Translations under genes and position numbers: made by a program | NCBI GenBank assembly: GCA_902470695.1 | Contig: CABRHH010000005.1 | Location: forward strand, 57,939-121,938 | DNA from: an uncultured Collinsella sp. | GTDB taxonomy: Bacteria; Actinomycetota; Coriobacteriia; Coriobacteriales; Coriobacteriaceae | DNA: 64,000 nucleotides | Reading direction: 5' to 3' | Shown here: piece by piece, positions 8,982 to 16,711 of the stretch | Numbering within the stretch: the first letter of the stretch is position 1 | Layout: the number at the start of each line of letters is the position of its first letter | The notes under the pieces: model-generated | Seen by the model: the letters and a program-made list of their open reading frames with translations, nothing else | Databases searched by the model: none | Told to the model about the DNA's origin: nothing

Positions 8982-9045
8982 TCTGGCGGCATGCATATGC
9001 ACTGAAGGTCTTAGGTTGGGCGAAACGGCAAGTAAAGGATGAAAT

Positions 9046-9417
9046 ATGGCTGGACAATGTGGTCAAACAATCAATCCGTATTCTGTTGCATTCTCCGGCG
9101 CGCGGACCGCTTCGGAGTTCAGCACGAACCAGTTTCGGGTTGAGTTAAGGCGTGGAGTCTATAATGGTGCCTTGTGGGTATGGATCAGGTCTACTGTCCT
9201 GTCCGGAAGTAATTATCAATGGGGATCGACTGTCGAATTGAATACGCCGTGCGGCACCGTGAAAGGCCTTCCTTATGGTAGTGGCGACAACTGGGATGTG
9301 GGAGCAAGTCGGTGCAGCCCCGCGATTTGCCTCGGAACTCCCGTTTCGTATACTACAGTTGTTTTTTCCGGAGCAGCATCGGGCAGCAACGCTTCGAAGA
9401 CTGCACGGGTAATTTAA
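9046..9417 (+). CDS. Hypothetical 123-residue protein, beta-rich, four cysteines
   Basis: An orphan protein of 123 residues with no recognised family. It is rich in Gly, Ser, Thr and aromatic residues (GALWVWIRST, SNYQWGSTVEL, GSGDNWDVGASRC) and has cysteines at 5, 69, 90 and 95. The pattern suggests a compact beta-sheet fold, possibly with disulfides outside the cell, yet there is no signal peptide. AAAGGAT precedes the ATG by six bases. It lies 64 bases after the membrane-protein gene in the same island. It could be a small wall-associated protein, a lectin-like module or a secreted effector; nothing in the sequence decides between these. Confidence 0.5.
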   Translation: MAGQCGQTINPYSVAFSGARTASEFSTNQFRVELRRGVYNGALWVWIRSTVLSGSNYQWGSTVELNTPCGTVKGLPYGSGDNWDVGASRCSPAICLGTPVSYTTVVFSGAASGSNASKTARVI

Positions 9418-9479
9418 ACGCGTGACTTGCGGCGGCATCTTTGCGGGCAGCAGGGATGCCGCCATCTGATTGGATTCGT

Positions 9480-10046
9480 ATGCGCTTGCTTGGGGATGCC
9501 TGCCATAGGTTCGTTAGCTTACTTGCGGCAACATTGTTTTGCTGCGTACTTGCTGGGGCAAGCGGGTGCGCTTCTGCCGAGTCGGACGTGTGCGCGTCTG
9601 GCGGTATCGCGAAATCGGGTTCTTCCGCTGCGGCGGCTCCCACGGGTGCCGAGCTGTCCGAGACGGATGATTCGGCCCATGTGTATACCGAAGAGTCAAT
9701 CATGGCCTCGATGGTGTGTGAACCGGTTGACGGCGCTCTGCTTGAGCGCATGAGGATGCAGCTTGGATACCCGCGCCGCGCCGTTCAGGTCGAGGTTGGG
9801 GAGGGGCTCACGTCCGGAGAGCTCTGGTGGGTGGTTGTCTTGGATTCCCCGCCGGACGATAGTTACGACTGGGGCCTGAGGGCCTTTCTGACGAACGCAC
9901 CGGGGCTCTCCGAAGGTGGCACATGGATTGACATTGACTTCGAAAGTTCCGATCCATGGAAAAATGTCACCTGGGATACCGAGCGGCTGGCACGCGCGAA
10001 CGCGGCACTCGAGAAGGCGCTTGCGTATATGGAACCCTCTTCTTGA
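9480..10046 (+). CDS. Putative lipoprotein
   Basis: A protein of about 188 residues with a lipoprotein-type signal: a short basic start (MRLLGDACHR), a hydrophobic core (FVSLLAATLFCCVLAGA) and a Cys at the end of GASGC. A Ser/Ala/Gly linker and then a compact soluble domain of about 110 residues follow (ELWWVVVLDSPPDDSYDWGLRAFL). I do not recognise the family. Its last helix (ERLARANAALEKA) is encoded by the right copy of the 42-bp repeat. The start is uncertain: TTG 9441, ATG 9456 and ATG 9480 are in frame, none with a strong ribosome binding site. I took 9480 because it gives the most normal signal peptide. GC content is higher than in the three genes before it, so it may belong to the ancestral chromosome. 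Confidence 0.55.
   Translation: MRLLGDACHRFVSLLAATLFCCVLAGASGCASAESDVCASGGIAKSGSSAAAAPTGAELSETDDSAHVYTEESIMASMVCEPVDGALLERMRMQLGYPRRAVQVEVGEGLTSGELWWVVVLDSPPDDSYDWGLRAFLTNAPGLSEGGTWIDIDFESSDPWKNVTWDTERLARANAALEKALAYMEPSS
9979..10020 (+). repeat. 42-bp direct repeat, right copy
   Basis: This is the intact copy, inside the 3' end of the lipoprotein gene. It matches 5753-5794 at 41 of 42 positions and is separated from that copy by about 4.2 kb. Recombination between the two copies would remove the YbfG-like, membrane-protein and 123-residue genes together with most of the lipoprotein gene. Confidence 0.9.
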
Positions 10047-10160
10047 GCAAGCTTCGTTGTGCGGGAAGGAGCCCTTTTGCGCGCCGCGCGGCAACCGTTC
10101 CGGCACGCATGTCGATTCTGGCGTATCGGGCCGCGCGGAGGCGGGTAGACTGGTCGGGCA

Positions 10161-10169
10161 TGGTAGACT
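10161..10169 (+). promoter_or_regulatory. Putative extended -10 promoter for der
   Basis: TGGTAGACT (TGN followed by TAGACT) sits 35 bases before the der start and would give a leader of about 28 bases carrying the AAGGAG ribosome binding site. No good -35 is visible. A second TAGACT at 10145 has no TGN. A local promoter fits the fact that der is cut off from its usual upstream partner by the island. Confidence 0.4.
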
Positions 10170-10204
10170 TGCTGCCATATGCACAGTATGCAAGGAGTCC
10201 GTTT

Positions 10205-11542
10205 ATGTCGAAACCTGTCGTTGCCATCGTCGGCCGCCCGAACGTGGGCAAGTCGACGTTGGTGAACCGCATTGCGCAAACATCCGACGCCATCGTCCAC
10301 GAGAGCCGCGGCGTCACGCGCGATCGCAGCTACCATACAGCCGAGTGGAACGGCCGCGAGTTCTCGCTCGTGGATACCGGCGGCATCGAGCCGCTCAAGA
10401 GCGACGACGTGTTCGCCACCTCCATCCGCGACCAGGCGCTCGCCGCCGCCGAGGAGGCGGCCGCGATCCTGGTGGTCGTGGACGGTTCGGTGGGCGTGAC
10501 CGAGGAGGACGAGAGCGTGGCGCGCATGGTGCGCCGCCTCAAGAAGCCGACGTTCCTTTTGGTGAATAAGCTCGATAACCCCGAGCGCGAGAACGATTCG
10601 CTGTGGGAGTTCTATTCGCTGGGCCTGGGCGACCCGATCGCGCTGTCGGCCCTGCACGGGCACGGCACCGGGGATTTGCTCGACGACGTGGTGGCGGTGC
10701 TGCCGCCAGAGACCGATGAGCGGGACGACGAGCCCGACACCCTGCGCGTGGCTATCATCGGCCGTCCGAACGCGGGCAAGTCCTCCCTGTTCAACCGCAT
10801 GATCGGCAACGACCGTTCGATCGTGAGCGACATCGCCGGAACCACGCGCGACGCCATCGACACCGTGGTGGTGCGCGAGGGGCGCCGCTACCGCATGGTG
10901 GATACCGCCGGCATCCGCAAGAAGAGCACCATCTACGAGAACATCGAGTACTACTCCATGGTGCGCGGCCTGCGCGCCATCGACCGCGCCGACGTGGCGC
11001 TGCTCGTGGTGGACGCCACGGTCGGCATGACCGAGCAGGACCAGAAGGTCGCCAACCTCGCCATCGAGCGCGGCTGCGCGCTGGTGGTGCTGCTCAATAA
11101 GTGGGACCTGCTGCGCGACGAGCACGATCGCGAGACGGTGATGGAGACCATCGCCCGCCGCCTGACGTTGGCGCCCTGGGCCGAGGTCATGCGCATCTCT
11201 GCGCTGACGGGCCGCTCGGTTGTCAAGATTTGGGCGCTCATCGACCGTGCGGCCGAGCGCCGGGCGAGCCATGTGTCCACCTCGCAGCTCAATCGCCTGC
11301 TCACCGAGATGCGCGAGTTCGGCCACACCGTCTCGGATGGCAAGCGCCGCCTGAAGATGCACTACGTGACGCAGACCGGCGAGAAGCCGCCGGCGTTCAC
11401 GTTCTTCGTCAACCACACCGACCTGGTGAGCGACAACTACCGTCGCTATATCGAGAACCGTATGCGCGAGGCCTTCGATTTCAAGGGCACGCCGATCCGC
11501 TTGCGCTTCCGCAAGAAGGACACGCGCGAGCGGGAGGCGTAG
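10205..11542 (+). CDS. der: Ribosome biogenesis GTPase Der (EngA)
   Basis: Der is an essential double GTPase that acts in 50S subunit assembly. The 445-residue protein has two complete G domains: G1 motifs GRPNVGKST (near residue 10) and GRPNAGKSS (near residue 187), G3 motifs DTGG and DTAG, and G4 motifs NKLD and NKWD. A C-terminal KH-like domain follows (PPAFTFFVNHTDLVSDNYRRYIENRMREAF). The start ATG is preceded by AAGGAG with six bases between. It is followed closely by plsY and gpsA, the arrangement known from Clostridia. Its usual upstream neighbour, the DUF512 gene, lies 4.4 kb away across the island. Confidence 0.97.
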   Translation: MSKPVVAIVGRPNVGKSTLVNRIAQTSDAIVHESRGVTRDRSYHTAEWNGREFSLVDTGGIEPLKSDDVFATSIRDQALAAAEEAAAILVVVDGSVGVTEEDESVARMVRRLKKPTFLLVNKLDNPERENDSLWEFYSLGLGDPIALSALHGHGTGDLLDDVVAVLPPETDERDDEPDTLRVAIIGRPNAGKSSLFNRMIGNDRSIVSDIAGTTRDAIDTVVVREGRRYRMVDTAGIRKKSTIYENIEYYSMVRGLRAIDRADVALLVVDATVGMTEQDQKVANLAIERGCALVVLLNKWDLLRDEHDRETVMETIARRLTLAPWAEVMRISALTGRSVVKIWALIDRAAERRASHVSTSQLNRLLTEMREFGHTVSDGKRRLKMHYVTQTGEKPPAFTFFVNHTDLVSDNYRRYIENRMREAFDFKGTPIRLRFRKKDTREREA

Positions 11543-11548
11543 CGGGCG

Positions 11549-12238
11549 ATGCAGGCGCTTTCCCCCTGGCTGGTATGCGCGGCGGCATGCGCGGTGTCCT
11601 ATGCTGTCTGCGGGATCCCCTTCGGCAAGATCATCGCTGCGCGCGTGGCCCATGTCGACCTGCAGAAGGTCGGCTCGGGCAACATCGGGACCACCAACGC
11701 CCTGCGCGCCGGCGGGCCGAAGGTGGCCGCGCTCACGCTCGCCTGCGATGTACTCAAAGGCGTCGGGTGCGTGCTGGGGTTCCGTGCGGTGGCGGCGCTG
11801 TGCTTCGGCGGCGACGCCGGCCAGGTCGCGCCGGGCGGGGTGGCCGACGCGCAGGTGGCCGTCGTGGCGCTGGCGTGCGTGGTGGGGCACATGTTCAGCC
11901 CATACCTGCACTTCCGGGGCGGCAAGTCGATCGCGGTGGGCGTGGGGGTGCTGTTCGGCATCTCGGTGCCCTGGGCGCTGGCGCACCTGGCGATCTTCAT
12001 CGCGCTCGTGGCGGTGACGCGCATCGTGAGCGTGGGGTCGATTGCCACCGCGGCGCTCGTGGGCGTCACCGCCTGCATCGCGTTTCCGGATGCCTCGCCG
12101 GCGTTCAAGCTCATCATGGCGGCGCTCGGGCTGCTGGTGGTTTGGGCGCACCGCGGCAACATCGCCAAGCTCCGTCGCGGCGCCGAGTCGCGACTGTCGT
12201 TTTCCAAACGCGTCGACAAGATGGATGATGCCTCATGA
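11549..12238 (+). CDS. plsY: Acyl-phosphate:glycerol-3-phosphate acyltransferase
   Basis: PlsY transfers an acyl group from acyl phosphate to glycerol 3-phosphate, the first committed step of phospholipid synthesis in most Gram-positives. The 229-residue integral membrane protein shows the family motifs: GSGNIGTTNALR (near residue 43, binding loop), a GHMFSPYLHFRGGKSIAVG stretch (near 112) and a late AHRGNIAKLRRG. Five or so hydrophobic helices can be traced. It starts six bases after der and overlaps gpsA by four bases, which matches its need for the glycerol 3-phosphate made by GpsA. Confidence 0.95.
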   Translation: MQALSPWLVCAAACAVSYAVCGIPFGKIIAARVAHVDLQKVGSGNIGTTNALRAGGPKVAALTLACDVLKGVGCVLGFRAVAALCFGGDAGQVAPGGVADAQVAVVALACVVGHMFSPYLHFRGGKSIAVGVGVLFGISVPWALAHLAIFIALVAVTRIVSVGSIATAALVGVTACIAFPDASPAFKLIMAALGLLVVWAHRGNIAKLRRGAESRLSFSKRVDKMDDAS

Positions 12239-13254
12239 ACATCGCATTGATCGGAACCGGGTCATGGGGGACCGCCATGGCCGGGCTCGTGGCCGGCCAC
12301 GGGCATACGGTGACGATGTGGTCCTATGACGAGGCGCCTGCCGCCGAGATCAACGCCTCGCATACCAACGCCTGCTACCTGGCCGACTACACGCTGCCGG
12401 CCTCCGTTACCGCCACGACCTCGCAAGCCGAGGCGCTACGTGGCGCCGACGCGGCGATCTTCGCGGTGCCCTCCGCGTTTCTGCGCAGCGTGGCGCGCAC
12501 CTGCGCCCCCTATATCGACGAGCAGCTGCCGGTGCTGTGCCTGGCCAAGGGCATCGAGCTCGACACGGGCCTGCTCATGAGCGAGGTCATCGCCGCCGAG
12601 ATCGGTGCGCCGGCGCGCATCGCGGCGCTGTCGGGCCCCAACCATGCCGAGGAGATCTGCCGCGGTTGCCTGTCGGCGGCGGTGATCGCCGCGCAGGACG
12701 CGCAAGTGGGAGAGTTCTTCAAGCAGCTCACCCTGAGCCCGTCGTTTCGCGTCTACCTGTCCGGCGATATGGTGGGCGTGGAGCTGTGCGGCGCCATGAA
12801 GAACATCATGGCGATCGTGTGCGGCATCGCCGCCGGGTCGGGCATGGGGGACAACGCCTTGGCCCTCATCATGACGCGCGGCCTGGCCGAGATCAGCCGC
12901 CTGGTGCATACCTGCGGCGGCGAGGCCATGACCTGCATGGGCCTTGCCGGCATGGGCGACCTCATCGTGACCTGCACCTCGCACCACTCGCGCAACCGCA
13001 CGTTCGGCGAGGCGTTCGCGGCCGGGGAGTCGCTTGCCTCCTACGAGGCGCGTCGCCACATGGTGGTAGAGGGCGCCGCCGCGGCCCGCTCGGTGAGCGC
13101 GCTGGCCCGCGCGCGGGGCGTGGACGTGCCCATCACCTTCGCGCTCGAGCGCACCCTCTCCGGCGACCTGTCGCTTGACGAGGCGCTGGACACCCTGGTG
13201 AAACGCATCCCGAACGAGGAGTTCTACGGGCTGGGAGAGGCGGCCCTGGGCTAG
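12235..13254 (+). CDS. gpsA: Glycerol-3-phosphate dehydrogenase [NAD(P)+]
   Basis: GpsA reduces dihydroxyacetone phosphate to sn-glycerol 3-phosphate for phospholipid synthesis. The 339-residue cytoplasmic enzyme has the N-terminal dinucleotide-binding motif GTGSWGTAMA, the conserved AKGIE and SGPNHAEE segments, the catalytic Lys in GAMKNIMAI (near residue 188) and the C-terminal substrate region GLAGMGDLIVTC followed by SRNRTFG. The ATG overlaps the plsY stop (ATGA). After its stop there is an 85-base gap before rpe with no obvious terminator. Confidence 0.97.
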   Translation: MNIALIGTGSWGTAMAGLVAGHGHTVTMWSYDEAPAAEINASHTNACYLADYTLPASVTATTSQAEALRGADAAIFAVPSAFLRSVARTCAPYIDEQLPVLCLAKGIELDTGLLMSEVIAAEIGAPARIAALSGPNHAEEICRGCLSAAVIAAQDAQVGEFFKQLTLSPSFRVYLSGDMVGVELCGAMKNIMAIVCGIAAGSGMGDNALALIMTRGLAEISRLVHTCGGEAMTCMGLAGMGDLIVTCTSHHSRNRTFGEAFAAGESLASYEARRHMVVEGAAAARSVSALARARGVDVPITFALERTLSGDLSLDEALDTLVKRIPNEEFYGLGEAALG

Positions 13255-13339
13255 GGTCCCGCGCTGCCTCCTGTCGCGTCTGCGCCGCCATCGCCGTCTT
13301 TGCTGCCAACCGCATCGTTTCCACCTGAAAGGAACTGCC

Positions 13340-14020
13340 ATGCCCACGCCCCCCATGATCGCCCCTTCCATTCTGTCCGCCGACATGTGCGCTCTGGCCG
13401 CCGAGCTCGAGCGCATCTCGAACGCCGATCTCATCCACGTGGATGTCATGGACGGCCATTTCGTCCCCAACCTAAGCTACGGCACCTCGATCGTGGCTGC
13501 GTGCAAGCGCGCGACCTCCATCCCGCTTGATGTGCACCTGATGGTGTCCAACCCCGATGCGTCCGTGGACTGGTACCTGGATGCCGGTGCTGACCTGGTG
13601 AGCGTGCATGCGGAGGCTTCCTGCCACCTCAACCGCACCTGCGCGCACATCCGCGAGCGCGGGGCGCGGGCCGGTGTGGTGCTCAACCCGGCCACGCCCG
13701 TCTCGATGCTTGAGGACATCATCGAGACGGTCGACTTGGTGCTGCTCATGAGCGTCAATCCCGGCTTCGGCGGGCAGGCGTTCATCCCCGGGACCATCGC
13801 CAAGCTCGAGCGGCTGCGCGCCCTGTGCGCCGCACACGGCGTCTCGCCGCTCATCGAGGTCGACGGCGGCATCTCGGCGGCGAATGCCGAGCGCGTCGTG
13901 GCCGCGGGCGCCACGGTGCTCGTGGCGGGCTCGGCGGTGTTCGGCGCGGCGGACCCCGCCGCCGCCATCGACGAGATTCGTGCGTGCGGCATGCGCGGGC
14001 GCGCGGAGAGCGGGGAGTAG
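13340..14020 (+). CDS. rpe: Ribulose-phosphate 3-epimerase
   Basis: Rpe interconverts ribulose 5-phosphate and xylulose 5-phosphate in the pentose phosphate pathway. The 226-residue TIM barrel carries the standard signatures: APSILSADM at the start, HVDVMDGHFVPN (metal ligands His and Asp), DVHLMV, LMSVNPGFGGQAF and EVDGGIS with the second catalytic Asp. GAAAGGAA precedes the ATG. The next gene, a cysteine desulfurase, begins three bases after the stop, so the two are probably cotranscribed although their functions are unrelated. Confidence 0.96.
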   Translation: MPTPPMIAPSILSADMCALAAELERISNADLIHVDVMDGHFVPNLSYGTSIVAACKRATSIPLDVHLMVSNPDASVDWYLDAGADLVSVHAEASCHLNRTCAHIRERGARAGVVLNPATPVSMLEDIIETVDLVLLMSVNPGFGGQAFIPGTIAKLERLRALCAAHGVSPLIEVDGGISAANAERVVAAGATVLVAGSAVFGAADPAAAIDEIRACGMRGRAESGE

Positions 14021-14023
14021 CCT

Positions 14024-15187
14024 ATGGAGAGCGCAGTTCCCGTCAACCTCGATTACGCCGCCTCCACACCCCTGCGCCCCGAGGCGCTTGCGGCCCAGCG
14101 CGCCTACGACGCCTCGCCGATCGCCGGGGCGAACCCCAACTCGCTCCACACCCTGGGGCGCCAGGCGGCGGCGCGGCTCGAGCAGTGCCGCCGGCGCGTG
14201 GCGGCAAGTCTGGGCGCCGGTGTGCGGCCCAGCGAGGTCATCTTCACGGGCGGTGGCACCGAGGCAAACATCATGGCCCTGCACGGGCTTGCCCGGGCGG
14301 CCCGCGAGGCCGACCCGTGTCGGCAGCGGGTAGTGGTTTCGGCGATCGAGCACGATTCGGTCCTCGACAACCTGCCCGTCCTGCGCCAGGAGGGCTTTAC
14401 CTGTGAGCTTGCGCCGGTGGGGCGGGACGGCGTGGTCGATATCGAGGCGTTCGGCGCGTTGATGGGCCCGGATGTGGCGCTCGCCTCGATCATGCTGGCG
14501 AACAACGAGACCGGCATCGTCCAGCCCGTGCGCGAGCTTTCGCGGATCGCGCACGAATGCGGCGCGCGTTTCCACACCGATGCCATCCAGGGGTGGCTGC
14601 ACGTCCCCTTTAACGTGCGCGACCTAGGCGTCGACGCTCTGTCGTTGGCCGGTCACAAGGTGGGCGGCCCGGTGGGCTGCGGCGCGCTGTATCTGGATCA
14701 TCGCGCGGTGCTGCGCCCGCGCAGCTTCGGCGGTGGTCAGGAGCGGGGCCTGCGGCCGGGCACGCAGGACCTGCGGGCGCTCGTGGCACTGGCCGCAGCG
14801 GCCGATGCGCTGGCGCCGCACGTGGCCGCCGAGGCGCAGCGCCTGCGCGCGCTGTCCGATGGGCTTTACGAGCGCCTATGCGCCTCGCCGCGCATCCATC
14901 CGAGCGTGCCGGGCTGGCGCGATGCCGCCCGCCTGCCGGGCATCGTGAGCATCTACGTGGACGGGATGGACTCCGAGGAGCTCATCTTGCAGCTCGACGG
15001 GCGCGGGTTCGAGGTCTCGGCGGCCAGCGCCTGCTCGAGCGGCAGCCTCGATGCCAGCCATGTGCTGCGCGCCATGGGCATCCCGCGCGAGGATGCGCTC
15101 GGCTCGCTGCGCATCTCCTTCGACGACCGCATCGATTCTGCCGTGCTCGACCGCTTCGCCGAGGCGTTGCTTGAGGTGGTGGCCTGA
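14024..15187 (+). CDS. Cysteine desulfurase, NifS/IscS family
   Basis: A 387-residue PLP-dependent aminotransferase-fold enzyme that takes sulfur from cysteine for Fe-S clusters or tRNA thiolation. Visible features are the N-terminal LDYAASTPLRPEAL, the TGGGTEANIMAL phosphate-binding loop, the PLP Lys in SLAGHKVGGPVG (near residue 210) and the mobile catalytic Cys in SAASACSSGSL (near residue 338). No iscU, sufU or mnmA gene is adjacent, so its partner cannot be told from context. It lies directly between rpe and a NIF3-like gene, the latter starting one base after its stop. Confidence 0.92.
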   Translation: MESAVPVNLDYAASTPLRPEALAAQRAYDASPIAGANPNSLHTLGRQAAARLEQCRRRVAASLGAGVRPSEVIFTGGGTEANIMALHGLARAAREADPCRQRVVVSAIEHDSVLDNLPVLRQEGFTCELAPVGRDGVVDIEAFGALMGPDVALASIMLANNETGIVQPVRELSRIAHECGARFHTDAIQGWLHVPFNVRDLGVDALSLAGHKVGGPVGCGALYLDHRAVLRPRSFGGGQERGLRPGTQDLRALVALAAAADALAPHVAAEAQRLRALSDGLYERLCASPRIHPSVPGWRDAARLPGIVSIYVDGMDSEELILQLDGRGFEVSAASACSSGSLDASHVLRAMGIPREDALGSLRISFDDRIDSAVLDRFAEALLEVVA

Positions 15188-15188
15188 G

Positions 15189-16001
15189 ATGCACGTATGC
15201 GACCTTGAACGCGCCCTGTTCGAGCGCTTCCCCGCGGCCGATGCCGAGGGCTGGGACCATGTGGGCCTGTCGGTGGGCGATCCGGATGCCGAGGTGGACG
15301 CGGTGGCCTGCGCCCTCGACGCGACCGCCGAGACGGTTCGGGCGGCGCACGAGCGCGGGGCGCAGGTGCTGCTGACGCACCATCCGGTCTATATCTCCGC
15401 GCCCGCCGCGTTCACCCCCGGCAGCTCCTCGTATCCGGCAAGCGGTGCGGCGGTCTTCGCGGCGGTACGCCTTGGGGTCTCGATCATATCGATGCACACC
15501 AACCTGGACCGCTCGCTCGAGGCGCGCCGCGTGCTTCCCGCACGGGTGGGGCTTGTGGCGGAAAGCTCGCTTGAGCATCCGGATGACCCCGGTGCGCACG
15601 GGCTCGGGGCGCTGTGCACCGGGCCGGATGAGCGCCTGGATGCGTTCGCGGCGCGTGTGGGGACGGCGTTTTGCACGCGGCCCCGCGTGTGGGGAGACCC
15701 TGCCCGCGTCATCGGCCGCGTTGCCTTCCTCGGCGGCTCGCTGGGGGATTTTGGGGAAGCCGCCCTCATGGCCGGCGCCGAGGCCGTTGTCTGCGGCGAG
15801 GCGGGGTACCATAGGGAGCAGGATCTTGCCGCGCGCGGTTGCGCCGTGATCCTGCTGGGCCACGACCGCTCCGAGCAGCCGTTCTGCGAGGAGCTTGCGC
15901 GGGCGGCCATACAGGCGGGCGTGCCCGCCAACCATGTTCAGATCATCAGCGACGCCGCCTCGTGGTGGTGCGCAACCGAAGGAGGAACTCCATGGGCGTA
16001 G
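15189..16001 (+). CDS. NIF3-like dinuclear metal centre protein
   Basis: A 270-residue member of the NIF3/YqfO family. Metal-binding positions are visible in LLTHHPVY (near residue 64, two His), SMHTNLD (near 105) and a late CGEAGYHREQ region with HDRSEQ. The metal site is recognised, but the cellular role of the family is not settled; annotation as a GTP cyclohydrolase type 2 is disputed. It lacks the central insert domain found in some members, so it is the short form. It overlaps the following zinc-ribbon gene by ten bases, and that pair is a recurrent neighbourhood in Gram-positives. Confidence 0.85.
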   Translation: MHVCDLERALFERFPAADAEGWDHVGLSVGDPDAEVDAVACALDATAETVRAAHERGAQVLLTHHPVYISAPAAFTPGSSSYPASGAAVFAAVRLGVSIISMHTNLDRSLEARRVLPARVGLVAESSLEHPDDPGAHGLGALCTGPDERLDAFAARVGTAFCTRPRVWGDPARVIGRVAFLGGSLGDFGEAALMAGAEAVVCGEAGYHREQDLAARGCAVILLGHDRSEQPFCEELARAAIQAGVPANHVQIISDAASWWCATEGGTPWA

Positions 16002-16711
16002 GTGCCGACCTGCTCCAGATGCAACAGATCGACCTCGCGGTGGTTCGCGAGCGCCAGTCGCTGTCCGAGATGCCCGAGCTGCGCGAGCTCGCCAAGAAGC
16101 GCACGAGCCGCGCGAAGCTCAAGGCGGAGGCCGTGAAGCTCATGGCGCAGCGCAAGGATGTCGAGACCGAGCTTGCCGAGCTCGACGAGGAGGAGCGCGT
16201 CTGCACCGAGGGCGTCGCCGCCGCGCAGGCGCGTCCGGTCGACCGCAGCGACTACCGCCAGGTCCAGGACCTTCAGGAGGAGCTTGCGAACTTCGCCAAG
16301 CGCCTGGACAAGGCTGCCTTCTCGCGCGGCGAGGTGCGCGAGCGCCTGGCCGAGGCGCGCGAGCGCGAAGACAAGCTCGCCGCCTACATCAAGCGGTTCG
16401 AGGATTCGATCGTGGCCGACACGCGTGCGGCGCGTGAGCGTGCCGCCGGCGTGCAGGCCCGCATCGACGAGATGCTCGCCGAGCGCGAGCGACTGGCCCG
16501 CCGCATCCCGGCAGACGTGCTCGCCACCTACGACGCCGCGTCCAAGCGCTTCGACGGCTTGGCGGTCGAGCAGCTCGAGGGCCGCGTGCCGAGCGTGTGC
16601 CGCACGACCCTGCAGCCCGCCTCGCTCGATGTGCTCCAGCATGGCGGCGAGGTGTCGGAGTGCCCCTACTGCCATCGCATGATCGTGTGCGGCGTCGAGG
16701 CCCGCTCATGA
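15992..16711 (+). CDS. Coiled-coil zinc-ribbon protein (CT398-like)
   Basis: A 239-residue protein made almost entirely of charged helices (residues 5-185, heptad-like ELAKKRTSRAKLKAEA and similar runs), which should form a long coiled coil. A C-terminal zinc-ribbon remnant follows: a single Cys in VPSVCRTT and then CPYCHRMIVC. Family members normally show two CXXC pairs; here the first pair is reduced to one Cys, so metal binding may use the last Cys of CHRMIVC instead. Function in the family is unclear. GGAGG precedes ATG 15992, which lies inside the end of the NIF3-like gene. The stop overlaps coaBC by four bases. Confidence 0.8.
   Translation: MGVGADLLQMQQIDLAVVRERQSLSEMPELRELAKKRTSRAKLKAEAVKLMAQRKDVETELAELDEEERVCTEGVAAAQARPVDRSDYRQVQDLQEELANFAKRLDKAAFSRGEVRERLAEAREREDKLAAYIKRFEDSIVADTRAARERAAGVQARIDEMLAERERLARRIPADVLATYDAASKRFDGLAVEQLEGRVPSVCRTTLQPASLDVLQHGGEVSECPYCHRMIVCGVEARS

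Noticed and set aside
5753..10020. The 42-bp repeats as target-site duplication of a transposon
   Set aside because: They are far longer than normal duplications, and there is no transposase or terminal inverted repeat. An attachment-site duplication is also unsupported, as there is no integrase or tRNA at the junction.
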